From Streptomyces sp. P3 (GTDB lineage Bacteria > Actinomycetota > Actinomycetes > Streptomycetales > Streptomycetaceae): DNA of 64,000 bases. This document shows positions 1-8,280 of the stretch, one piece after another (within the stretch, counting starts at the first letter, position 1; each line of letters starts with the position of its first letter). The notes below the pieces were generated by a model. It ran no database searches. It saw nothing but the letters and a program-made list of their open reading frames with translations, and was not told the DNA's origin. Location: NCBI GenBank assembly GCA_016893485.2, contig JAFEKX020000001.1:2108001-2172000 (forward strand), written 5' to 3'. A program made the translations under genes and the position numbers.

Positions 1-372
1 CGTCAGGTTCTACGAGACCGTCCAGCGCCGCCGCGGCCGGCCCCGCCTCAAGCTGCACGCACGCGTGATCGTCTACGCCGGCCTGTCCACCCTCCTGCTG
101 GGCTTCGCCGGCGCGCTCTCCGTCTACCACGAGGAACACGCGGCGCCGGGCGCGACGATGACGACGTTCGGCGACGCCGTGTGGTGGACCTGCGCCACCT
201 TCGCGACCGTCGGCTACGGCGACATCGCCCCCGTCACCCCGCTCGGCCGCCTGATCGCCGTGGGCATGATGGCCATCGGCCTGGCCCTGCTGGGCGCGGT
301 CACCGGAACGTTCGCGTCCTGGCTGCTCCAGGTCTTCGCGCGGGAGGACGACGAGAGGCCCCGGGGTTGTGA
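1..372 (+). CDS. Two-TM potassium channel, C-terminal part (5' truncated by window)
   Basis: The frame is open from base 2. It encodes a membrane segment (about 66-130), a pore helix and the selectivity filter TVGYGD (about 208-227), then a second membrane segment ending near 330 (LLGAVTGTFASWLL). This is the pore module of a bacterial voltage-gated or 2-TM K+ channel, and the N-terminus lies outside the window. The frame that holds the filter has no stop before it runs antisense into thrS. The neighbouring frame stops at TGA 370-372, exactly in the loop of a strong hairpin, so the natural end is probably there, after a one-base indel near 350. The family call is firm; the exact C-terminus is uncertain. 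Confidence 0.8.
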   Translation, partial: RQVLRDRPAPPRPAPPQAARTRDRLRRPVHPPAGLRRRALRLPRGTRGAGRDDDDVRRRRVVDLRHLRDRRLRRHRPRHPARPPDRRGHDGHRPGPAGRGHRNVRVLAAPGLRAGGRREAPGL

Positions 373-385
373 CAACCCCGGGGCC
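357..385. terminator. Bidirectional terminator hairpin between the K+ channel and thrS
   Basis: A 13-bp perfect GC-rich stem (GGCCCCGGGGTTG and its complement) closes a 3-nt loop, TGA. It sits between two convergent genes and can serve both strands. There is no long U tract, as is usual in high-GC actinobacteria. Confidence 0.8.
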
Positions 386-400
386 CTCGAAGCAACGGAC

Positions 401-2375
401 TCAGACCTGCACCCGGTCCGCCACGACCTGCTCGATCTTCGCGATGGCCTCGTCGAACGCGATGCCGTTCTCCTGCGAGCCGTCGCGGTAACGGAAGGAC
501 ACCGTCCCGGCGTTCATGTCCTCGTCGCCGACGATGACCATGAACGGGACCTTCTGCTTCTGCGCGTTGCGGATCTTCTTCTGCATCCGGTCCGAGGACG
601 AGTCGACCTCGACGCGCAGCCCCTTCTTCTTCGCCGCCACGGCGAACTTCTCCAGGTACTCGACGTGCCCGTCCCCGATCGGGATGCCGACCGCCTGCAC
701 CGGAGCCAGCCACGCCGGGAACGCGCCCGCGTAGTGCTCGAGGAGCACCGCGAAGAAGCGCTCGATGGACCCGAACAGCGCGCGGTGGATCATGACCGGC
801 CGCTGCTTGGAGCCGTCGGGACCGGTGTACTCCAGGTCGAAGCGCTCCGGCAGGTTGAAGTCCAGCTGCACGGTGGACATCTGCCAGGTCCGGCCGATCG
901 CGTCCTTCGTCTGGACGGAGATCTTCGGGCCGTAGAACGCGGCGCCGCCCGGGTCGGGGACGAGCGGCAGCCCCTGCTTCTCGGCCACCTGGCGCAGCGT
1001 CTCGGTGGCCTCTTCCCAGACCTCGTCCGAGCCGACGAACTTCTCCGGGTCCTTGGTCGACAGCTCCAGGTAGAAGTCCGTCAGGCCGTAGTCCCGCAGC
1101 AGGTTGAGGACGAAGGTGAGCGTCTTGTCGAGCTCGTCGGCCATCTGCTCGCGTGTGCAGTAGATGTGCGCGTCGTCCTGGGTGAAGCCGCGCGCCCGGG
1201 TCAGACCGTGCACGACGCCGGACTTCTCGTACCGGTACACGGTCCCGAACTCGAAGAGGCGCAGCGGCAGTTCACGGTACGAGCGGCCGCGCGCGTCGAA
1301 GATCAGGTTGTGCATCGGGCAGTTCATGGGCTTGAGGTAGTAGTCCACGCCCTCGTCGAGCTGCATGGGCGGGTACATGCCGTCGGCGTACCAGTCCAGG
1401 TGCCCGGACGTCTCGAAGAGCTTCCCCTTCGTCGCGTGCGGGGTGTAGACGAACTCGTAGCCCTCCTCCTCGTGGCGACGGCGCGAGTAGTCCTCCATGA
1501 CCCGGCGGACGACACCGCCCTTGGGGTGGAAGACTGCGAGGCCGGAGCCGATCTGGTCCGGGATGGAGAACAGGTCCAGCTCGTTGCCCAGCTTGCGGTG
1601 GTCGCGCTTCTCGGCCTCGACCAGGAAGTCGAGGTGCGCCTTCAGCTCCTCCTTGGAGGCCAGGCGGTGCCGTAGATGCGCTGCAGCATGGGGTTCTTCT
1701 CGCTGCCGCGCCAGTAGGCGGCCGCGTTGCGCATCAGCTTGAACGCCGGGATGTTGCGCGTGGTGGGCAGGTGCGGGCCTCGGCAGAGGTCCTTCCAGCA
1801 CAGGTCGCCGGTCTTGGCGTCGAGGTTGTCGTAGATCGTCAGCTCGCCGCCGCCGACCTCGACGTCCGCGCCGTCGTCGGTCGACGCGGAGCCCTTGATG
1901 CCGATGAGTTCGAGCTTGTACGGCTCGTCCGCCAGCTCCGCGCGGGCGTCTTCGTCGGTCACCACGCGGCGCGAGAACCGCTGGCCGCGCTTCTGGATCT
2001 CCTGCATCTTCTTCTCGATGGCCTTGAGGTCCTCGGGCGTGAACGGCCGCTCGACGTCGAAGTCGTAGTAGAAACCGTCCTTGACCGGCGGGCCGATGCC
2101 CAGCTTGGCCTCGGGGAACAGCTCCTGCACGGCCTGCGCCATGACGTGCGCGGTGGAGTGGCGCAGGATGTTGAGGCCGTCGGTGGAGGAGATCTCGACG
2201 CCCTCGACCTCGTCCCCTCGGAGACGACGTAGGCGAGGTCCTTGAGCTCTCCGGCCACGCGCGCGGCGATGATCGAGCGCTCGCCGGCGAAGAGCTCGGC
2301 GGCCGTCGTGCCCGTCGTCACCGTGCGCTCTTCCCGCTCGGAATCGCGTTGGATGATCACACGGACGTCTGACAC
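401..2375 (-). CDS. thrS: Threonyl-tRNA synthetase
   Basis: Charges tRNA-Thr with threonine in the cytoplasm. Reading from GTG at 2375, with AGGAG in good position upstream, the protein (about 658 aa) has an N-terminal TGS domain (first ~60 residues), the SAD editing domain, the class II catalytic core ([10 protein letters not shown], then [10 protein letters not shown]) and a C-terminal anticodon-binding domain ([13 protein letters not shown] onward). Length and domain order match bacterial ThrRS. The assembled frame breaks twice, near 2215 (after AYVVSEG) and near 1660 (after QRIYGTAW). Both look like a missing single base next to a G/C run. With those two corrections the whole enzyme reads through. 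No T-box leader is visible upstream. Confidence 0.95.
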
Positions 2376-2488
2376 CGGTCTCTCCTGACTGCAGGGTGGA
2401 TGCGGCGCCATACCGTGAGCGCGCGCAATAGGGGATCGTACCGACCCTAAGGGGCCCACCGCGAAACGGTCGCCCCCGCTCCCCTCCC

Positions 2489-3709
2489 TCAGTCCTCCCC
2501 GCTGCACGCCTCCTCGAAGAAGTCGAGATTCTCCTGGAGGGACTTCATCAGCCGGTCCCGCTCCGCCTCGTCCACCTGCACGGGCACGACCCCGGAGGCG
2601 CCGGTCAGCCGCCGGAACCCGCCCCGGCTCTCCAGCCGCCCGTGCACCCGCACCGGCAGCCCGACGAGATGGGCGTGCCCGGCTATCCGGTACGACTCCT
2701 CGTCCAGCGTCATCCGCACATGCCCGACCTCGGCGCCTGCGATCACCTGCATCCGTACGGTGCCCTCGCCGCGCGGTCCCGACCGGCGCAGCCGGACCAC
2801 CGTGCCGGTGACGCGCACGGGCATGGCGGGTTCCTCGCGCAGATAGCGGGCCCCGGCCGCGCGCAGCACGGGCAGGTCGCCCGGCGAGAACTCGACGGCC
2901 TCGGCGGGCGCCGCACAGCCCTCGGGGACACCCGCGCCGGGCGCCCACTCGACGGCGACCCGGGCACCTCCCGTACCGCGCACGAGCGCGACGACGGCTT
3001 CGGTCAACTCCCGGCTCACACCCGCCTCCACGGCCCCGTCGAAGGCGTCCATGCCGCCGGTGGCCCGCTCGTAGTCGATGGCCTCGCGGGTCGCGTACAG
3101 GGCCTGGTGGAGGCGTACGGCGAGGGCGCGGCCGGCCTCGACCGGGACGAACGCGGTGAGCTGACGGCCGCCGGGCGCGGAGCCGACGAGGACGTGTTCG
3201 AGGGACGCGGCGGCGGGGCGGCGGTGGCGGGCGCCGTAATAGCCGGCACGCGCGCGTGTGGCGAGTGCGGCGGCGAGCAGCATCTGCCGTGCGGCGGCGC
3301 GGAGTTGCTCCTCCACGGTCCAGGACGCGGCACCCGCGGGGCCGGTCGGGATGTCCCGCCACCAGCGGATCTCGTCGCTCGGTACGGCGAGGCCGACGAG
3401 GACCTCGCGGGCGGAGGGGGTGTTGCTGCGGGCGAGCGCGTCGAGCGCCTCGCCGAGGAGGTCGTCGCTGTCGGGGAAGGCCCGGCTCTCGGGGACCAGG
3501 AGGCTGGTCCCGGAGCCGCCGGGCCCGGGTGGGGTCCAGCGGCCGTACCGTCCGGGCGCCCCCGCGCCGCTGCCAGCCGTGCCGGCGCAGCAGGGCGCCG
3601 AGGACGGCGGGGTCGACCTGGTCGGGCTCCGGGGCTGTTCCCAGGAGGTGGGGTCCACGGGGTGCGGCCGTACCGTCCGCGGGTGTTCCTCGACCGAGCG
3701 GTGCCTCAT
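2489..3709 (-). CDS. Uncharacterised actinobacterial protein, coupled to a DUF4365 gene
   Basis: About 406 aa and not recognised as a named family. The start ATG at 3709 overlaps the stop of the upstream DUF4365 gene (ATGA), so the two are translationally coupled. The N-terminal half is Arg/Ala-rich and mostly helical ([20 protein letters not shown]). The C-terminal ~110 residues (from [12 protein letters not shown] to the acidic end EEACSGED) look like a small beta barrel, possibly an OB fold. Between about 3645 and 3562 the sequence runs in another frame. A missing C and a later extra G restore a conserved-looking stretch ([18 protein letters not shown]), so this is a compensated indel pair. 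The OB-fold idea is inference. Confidence 0.7.
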   Translation of the reverse strand: MRHRSVEEHPRTVRPHPVDPTSWEQPRSPTRSTPPSSAPCCAGTAGSGAGAPGRYGRWTPPGPGGSGTSLLVPESRAFPDSDDLLGEALDALARSNTPSAREVLVGLAVPSDEIRWWRDIPTGPAGAASWTVEEQLRAAARQMLLAAALATRARAGYYGARHRRPAAASLEHVLVGSAPGGRQLTAFVPVEAGRALAVRLHQALYATREAIDYERATGGMDAFDGAVEAGVSRELTEAVVALVRGTGGARVAVEWAPGAGVPEGCAAPAEAVEFSPGDLPVLRAAGARYLREEPAMPVRVTGTVVRLRRSGPRGEGTVRMQVIAGAEVGHVRMTLDEESYRIAGHAHLVGLPVRVHGRLESRGGFRRLTGASGVVPVQVDEAERDRLMKSLQENLDFFEEACSGED

Positions 3710-4272
3710 GGCCTGCCTCCCGTTCCGACCCGCGTCATGATCTCGCACAGCGCCCGGTCGTCGAAGATGCGCGAGGTCGGTATCCGCACGGTGGTCCGGG
3801 TCCTGCCGGTGATCGCGTGACCGGCGAGGTTGACCCAGTAGCAGCAGTGCCGCAGATCCAGCCGGTCGTGGCTGGCGCGCAGCCAGTCGTCCTGGGAACG
3901 CGGGACGAGCATCACGACAAGGATCTTGTGCACCGAGACCGGTGTGCGGGCGAGCTTGCGCAGGTGGTCGTTGTCGAGCGTGAAGGAGAAGGAACGTCCC
4001 GGCGGATTCGGCGGGATCTGGTAAGTGCACTTGAGCTGCACTTTTATCGTGACCTCGTCGTCCACCGTGTGCCCGGGCGAGCCGTGACTGACGTGCCAGT
4101 CGATGCCGTTGTCCGGGAACGGCTGGGACAGCGAGCAGCCGGCCGCGGCGGCGACGGCGTGCAGATAGCCCACCTGCAGTGTCTCCATGCAGGCGGTGGT
4201 GGCGAGCGATCCGCGCTGGGGTGCCGTCCGTTCGGGCAGCAGCCCGCCCCGCTCGGGCTGCGCTATCACCAT
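3706..4272 (-). CDS. DUF4365 domain protein, PD-(D/E)XK-like fold
   Basis: About 188 aa. Start ATG 4272 has GGAAGG upstream. The core carries motifs of DUF4365 proteins, a family placed among PD-(D/E)XK nuclease-like folds: an acidic residue in GIDWHVSH and a strand VTIKVQLKCTYQ with the Q-x-K pattern. Such proteins probably bind or cut nucleic acid, but activity here is not shown. It shares an ATGA overlap with the unknown downstream gene and is divergent from a DEDDh exonuclease, so the three genes may be functionally linked. Its frame is intact. Confidence 0.8.
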   Translation of the reverse strand: MVIAQPERGGLLPERTAPQRGSLATTACMETLQVGYLHAVAAAAGCSLSQPFPDNGIDWHVSHGSPGHTVDDEVTIKVQLKCTYQIPPNPPGRSFSFTLDNDHLRKLARTPVSVHKILVVMLVPRSQDDWLRASHDRLDLRHCCYWVNLAGHAITGRTRTTVRIPTSRIFDDRALCEIMTRVGTGGRP

Positions 4273-4454
4273 GGCCAACAGCCTTCCGAGTTCAGGTGAA
4301 TTGTGGTGCTGAATGCCTGCTCCGGGTCGCTGAACTGCAAAGACCCGCACTCCTGTTGTGTCCTTCCGGCGTACGGCGCAAACAGCCCGGGTATCACCAA
4401 ACAGGCAGAAGACGGTGCGTCAGCTGCCGTGGGTGAACGAGGAGTTGTGTACGT

Positions 4455-5181
4455 ATGACGTGCTGGTACGAGGGCCCGTTGGCCGCGTTCGACACGGAGA
4501 CCACGGGCGTGGATGTGGAGACCGACCGGATCGTGTCGGCCGCCGTCGTCGTCCAGGACGCCCCCGGTACCCGCCCGCGGGCGGTCCGGTGGCTGGTGAA
4601 CCCGGGGGTGCCGGTGCCCGCCGGGGCGACGGCGATCCATGGACTGACGGATGAGCATCTTCAGCGCAACGGCCGCTGGCCCGCGCCGGTGATGCACGAG
4701 ATAGCCGACGAGCTGGCCGAACAGGCGGCGATGGGGCGGCCGTTGGTGGTGATGAACGCGCCGTTCGACCTGACCCTGCTGGACCGCGAGCTGCGCCGCC
4801 ATCGCGCGACCTCGCTGGAGCACTGGTTCCAGGCGACGCCGCTGCGGGTGCTGGACCCCGGGTCCTGGACAAGCACCTGGACCGCTACCGCGAGGGCCGC
4901 CGCACCCTGACCGACCTGTGCGCGCACTACGGAGTCGAGTTGGAGGGCGCGCACGACGCGGGCGCGGACGCGCTGGCCTCCCTGGAGGTGATACGAGCCC
5001 TGGGCCGCCGCTTCGCGACGCGCCTGGAGCGGCTGTCCCCGCCGAACTGCACACCCTGCAGTCGACCTGGCACGCGGCCCAGGCGCGCGGCCTCCAGGCG
5101 TGGTTCGCGCGCAGCGGCACCCCGGAGTCGGTGGACCAGTCATGGCCCCTGCGCCCGGACCTGACGGCGGAGGCCGCCTAG
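4455..5181 (+). CDS. DEDDh 3'-5' exonuclease (DnaQ/epsilon-like)
   Basis: About 241 aa. Exo I motif FDTETTGVD (DxE) lies near residues 12-20. Exo II falls at VVMNAPFDLTLLDREL, and Exo III at EGAHDAGADALASLEV (HxxxxD type). This is the proofreading-exonuclease fold as a stand-alone protein, likely cytoplasmic and acting on DNA or RNA 3' ends. AGGAG lies 5' of ATG 4455. The assembled frame breaks near 4862 (after LRVLDP) and near 5038 (before ELHTLQSTWHA), each by one base in a C/G run. The final stop is TAG 5179-5181. Divergent from the DUF4365 operon. Confidence 0.85.
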
Positions 5182-5195
5182 CCGTCCAGGCCGAC

Positions 5196-5225
5196 AAAAA
5201 AGCCGGTCCGCTGCTGCGGACCGGC
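5196..5225 (-). terminator. Rho-independent terminator of tRNA-Val
   Basis: Ten-bp perfect stem (GCCGGTCCGC) with a 4-nt loop followed, on the minus strand, by six U residues. It lies 9 nt beyond the tRNA 3' end and also faces the exonuclease gene stop. Confidence 0.9.
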
Positions 5226-5233
5226 CTTCCCGG

Positions 5234-5305
5234 TGGGCGATACTGGGTTCGAACCAGTGACCTCTTCGGTGTGAACGAAGCGCTCTCCCACTGAGCTAAT
5301 CGCCC
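5234..5305 (-). tRNA. tRNA-Val(CAC), copy 1
   Basis: A 72-nt cloverleaf: acceptor GGGCGAT/ATCGCCC with discriminator A, D arm AGCTCAGTGGGAGAGCG, and anticodon stem CTTCG/CGAAG with loop TTCACAC giving anticodon CAC. The T arm contains GGTTCGAACCC. CCA is not encoded. It is identical to the copy at 15188-15259. Confidence 0.97.
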
Positions 5306-5358
5306 GGGAACGCACCGAACAATACAGGCCCCCGCCGGTTTCCTTCAAACCGCTTCGC

Positions 5359-5807
5359 TCAGACCGCTTCCAGGTGCGCGAGCAGCCCGCGCCGTCCGGC
5401 CCGCATCATCAGCGCGTGGTTGAACCGGAACATGGGCCGCCCCACCGCGGCGAACCGCCTGAGCGCGACGGCGGGTTCAGGTCGACCTCCTGGTCGTAGC
5501 GGGCCAGCGTGCCGGGCCCTTCGGCGGTGAGCGTCCAGCGCGCCCAGCCCTCCAGATCACCGCTCATCGCGATCTCCAGCACCCCGGCGACGGGATCGCG
5601 CCGCACTTCGCGCGCGGTGAAGGTCAGCACGTACGGCAGGCTCGCGCGGATGCGGATGACGGCGGAGGTGTCGTCGATCGGGTCGACCCCGCGCACCTGC
5701 GGCCACCAGCGCGGATAGTCCTCGGCCCGCTCCAGGAGCGGGTACACGACGGCGGGCGGCGCGGGCAGGTCCCACCGGGCGCGGAAGCGGTAGTGCGTCC
5801 AGTCCAT
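5359..5807 (-). CDS. SRPBCC-family protein (polyketide cyclase/START-like)
   Basis: About 149 aa. It opens MDWTHYRFRARWDLPAPPAVVY and follows with the SRPBCC pattern LLERAEDYPRWWPQVRGVD. This is the hydrophobic-cavity fold used for lipid or polyketide-like ligands. The substrate cannot be deduced. Start ATG 5807. The frame breaks near 5475, after YDQEVDLN; the corrected C-terminus (ALRRFAAVGRPMFRFNHALM ... HLEAV) ends at TGA 5361-5359. It stands alone between a tRNA gene and a divergent membrane-protein gene. Confidence 0.8.
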
Positions 5808-5909
5808 GCCGTGAGTCTGCCCACCCGGACGCCCCTCTCCCGATACCTGAGTACGTGGTGAGTACGCGCGCTCATGTCCTACGGCGTGACGGCCAGCACA
5901 CTCCGAGAC

Positions 5910-8273
5910 ATGACGCACATCCCGCCGCCGGCCGTCGAGTTGCGGATCCTGGACGCCGAGCTGTACCAACTGGACGCCCGCCGCACGCAGTTGCTGCACC
6001 GGCGGGCCTGGCTGCTGACGGTGCTTCAACCGGGGCCGCCCGCCCCCGTGATGCCGCCGCCTCCTGCCCCGCCCCGCCCGGAGACCACCGCGCCGGGCGT
6101 GCAGAACGTGCTGCTCGTGCTCGGCGGCATCCTGCTCACCCTCGCCGCCGTCGCGTTCACGCTGGTCAGTTGGGGAAGCATGGGCATCACGGGCCGTGCG
6201 CTCGTGCTCGCCGCGGTGACCCTCGCGACCCTCGGCGCACCCGTCGCCCTCCTGCGACGCGGCCTGCGCTCCACCGCCGAATCGCTCGCGGGCCTCGGCC
6301 TGGCCCTGACCGTGCTCGACGCCTACGCCCTGCACGAGGTCGCGTTCCCGGCAGGCGACGGCGTGACGTTCGCGGCAGCGGCGGCGACCGTCCTGACCGC
6401 GCTGTGGACGGCGTACGGCCTCGGACTCCCGGCGCTCCCCGACGGGAAGACGCCCTCACCGACCCTTCTCCTCCCCTCCCCGCCGCGCTCGCGATCGCCC
6501 AACTTCCCCTGCTCCTCTGGGCGATCGCGGCCGGTGGGGCCGCACACGATCACGGCGGCACTGCTGCTGACCGCCGTGATCGACATGGTTCTCGCACTCC
6601 GGGTCTCCCCAGGGCAGTTCGCCTCGTCGCGACCATCGGCGCGTTCACCATGGGCGCCTGGGGCGTGCTGGCGGCCGGTCAACTCTCCCTGGACGCAACC
6701 GGTCCGAGTGCCGCCGCCCGTTCCGCGGCACTCTTCGCCCTCGCGGCGGCGGGCGCGTTCGGCGCCACCTGGCTCGCGTCGGACGTACGGCTCCGGACGG
6801 GTACGGCGGCGGCGGGCGGCCTGTTCGTGGTCGTCGCGGTCGGCGGCATGCTGCGCGCGACGCTGCCCGCCGACTGGACGGTTCCGGGCTATCTGGCGTG
6901 CGGCATCGCCCTGTTGGCGCTCGTCCGGGGCCGGCTCCCGAACCGGTGCGCCACGGCCTCGGCTGGGCCTCCGCCGCCGTCCAGGCGAGCGCGGTGCTGT
7001 GGGCTCTGCAGGTCACCACGGTCACCCTGTTCGGCCCGGTCGCCTGGGTGACCCGCGTATGGTCCGGCCCCCGGCCGACGCCCGTGACGCGGCGACGACG
7101 GATGCCTTCTGGCCGGCCCACACGGCAGCAACTCCGCTGGTTCTGGCGGCGGTTGCGGTAGTACTGATCTCGACACTCCGCACCACCGCATGGCGCCCCC
7201 GCGCCCTGACCGCCGCCCTCACCCTGACCTGGGCGACAGCACTCACCATCCCCACGACACTCCAACTGCCGTACAGCATCGGCCTGTTGATCCAGGGCCT
7301 GACGATCGTCGCCCTGCTCGCCCTCACCCACCGCACCGCCACACTCCTCGCCCTGGCCACCTCGCTCAGCCTCGCGGCAGTCTCCCTGGCCGCAGAACCG
7401 GCCACGCTCGCCGTACTGGCGTCCCTGACCGCCGTGTTCGCACTGGCCACCTGGCGCGACCGTCTCACACCAGCCGCCGCCGCGGCGTCCCTCGCCTACG
7501 CAACGGCCCTCGCCTGCGCCACAGGGGCAGCCCTCGACTGGCAGCCCGCGCACATCGCGCTGCTGGTGCTCGCCGTACCGGTGGCCGCCGCGCTGCTCGC
7601 GGCACGGATCAGCGACCCGTCCACCACTCTGGCCGTCGAGATCACGGGCGCGGTCGCAGGTGCGGTCGCGATCAGCCTGTCCGCTCTCGAACTTCCCATG
7701 TTCGCCCTGGTGTTGGCCCTGTGCGGAGTGATCGCGGCCGGCACGGCGGTACGGCCCGACCGACGCTCCGTCGGCTACCTGGCCGCCGCCCTGTTCGTCC
7801 TGGCGATGTGGGTGCGGCTGTCCGTGTGGAACGTCGGCAGCCCCGAGGCGTACACGCTGCCGGTGACCGTCCCGGCGCTGCTGGTGGGCGCGTTGCGCAG
7901 GCGCCGCGATCCGAACGTCTCGTCCTGGACGGCCTACGGCCCCGGGCTCGCCGCCACGCTCGTCCCGAGCCTCCTCACGGCCTGGTCCGACGCGCACTGG
8001 ACGCGCCCCCTGCTGCTGGGCACGGCCGCGCTGGCCGTCACGCTGCTCGGCGCGCGGCACCGACTCCAGGCACCGCTCGCCCTCGGCGGCGGCACGCTCG
8101 TCCTGGACGCGCTGCACGAACTCGCCCCGTATCTCGCCCAGGTGGTCGGTGCCCTGCCGCGCTGGGCACCGCCCGCCCTCGCCGGGGTCCTGCTGCTCGC
8201 ACTCGGCGCGACGTACGAGCAGCGGATCCGGGACGCCCGGCGGGTACGGGAGGTGCTGGGGAAGATGAACTAG
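5910..8273 (+). CDS. Large multi-TM protein of the Streptomyces SCO7613 C-terminal-domain type
   Basis: About 788 aa. The N-terminus has a short charged helical stretch (LDAELYQLDARRTQLLHRR), then a Pro-rich linker, then some 15-20 hydrophobic segments rich in Ala, Leu, Val and Thr to the end. Function is unknown; proteins of this architecture occur in streptomycetes next to DUF2157-like membrane proteins. The start at 5910 is chosen because the conserved helix follows it; ATG 5874 in the same frame is an alternative. The reading frame slips near 6470, 6600, 6940 and 7055-7110. Each slip leaves a hydrophobic frame intact on both sides, which points to consensus errors. Convergent with the lyase gene, with 7 bp between the stops. 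Confidence 0.7.
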   Translation: MTHIPPPAVELRILDAELYQLDARRTQLLHRRAWLLTVLQPGPPAPVMPPPPAPPRPETTAPGVQNVLLVLGGILLTLAAVAFTLVSWGSMGITGRALVLAAVTLATLGAPVALLRRGLRSTAESLAGLGLALTVLDAYALHEVAFPAGDGVTFAAAAATVLTALWTAYGLGLPALPDGKTPSPTLLLPSPPRSRSPNFPCSSGRSRPVGPHTITAALLLTAVIDMVLALRVSPGQFASSRPSARSPWAPGACWRPVNSPWTQPVRVPPPVPRHSSPSRRRARSAPPGSRRTYGSGRVRRRRAACSWSSRSAACCARRCPPTGRFRAIWRAASPCWRSSGAGSRTGAPRPRLGLRRRPGERGAVGSAGHHGHPVRPGRLGDPRMVRPPADARDAATTDAFWPAHTAATPLVLAAVAVVLISTLRTTAWRPRALTAALTLTWATALTIPTTLQLPYSIGLLIQGLTIVALLALTHRTATLLALATSLSLAAVSLAAEPATLAVLASLTAVFALATWRDRLTPAAAAASLAYATALACATGAALDWQPAHIALLVLAVPVAAALLAARISDPSTTLAVEITGAVAGAVAISLSALELPMFALVLALCGVIAAGTAVRPDRRSVGYLAAALFVLAMWVRLSVWNVGSPEAYTLPVTVPALLVGALRRRRDPNVSSWTAYGPGLAATLVPSLLTAWSDAHWTRPLLLGTAALAVTLLGARHRLQAPLALGGGTLVLDALHELAPYLAQVVGALPRWAPPALAGVLLLALGATYEQRIRDARRVREVLGKMN

Positions 8274-8280
8274 CCCTGGG

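Noticed and set aside
65..1675. A single 536-codon frame continuing from the K+ channel across thrS
   Set aside because: Everything beyond about 372 is antisense to thrS and has no family features.
2376..2488. T-box leader upstream of thrS
   Set aside because: The gap is short and lacks a T-box sequence or specifier-loop structure.
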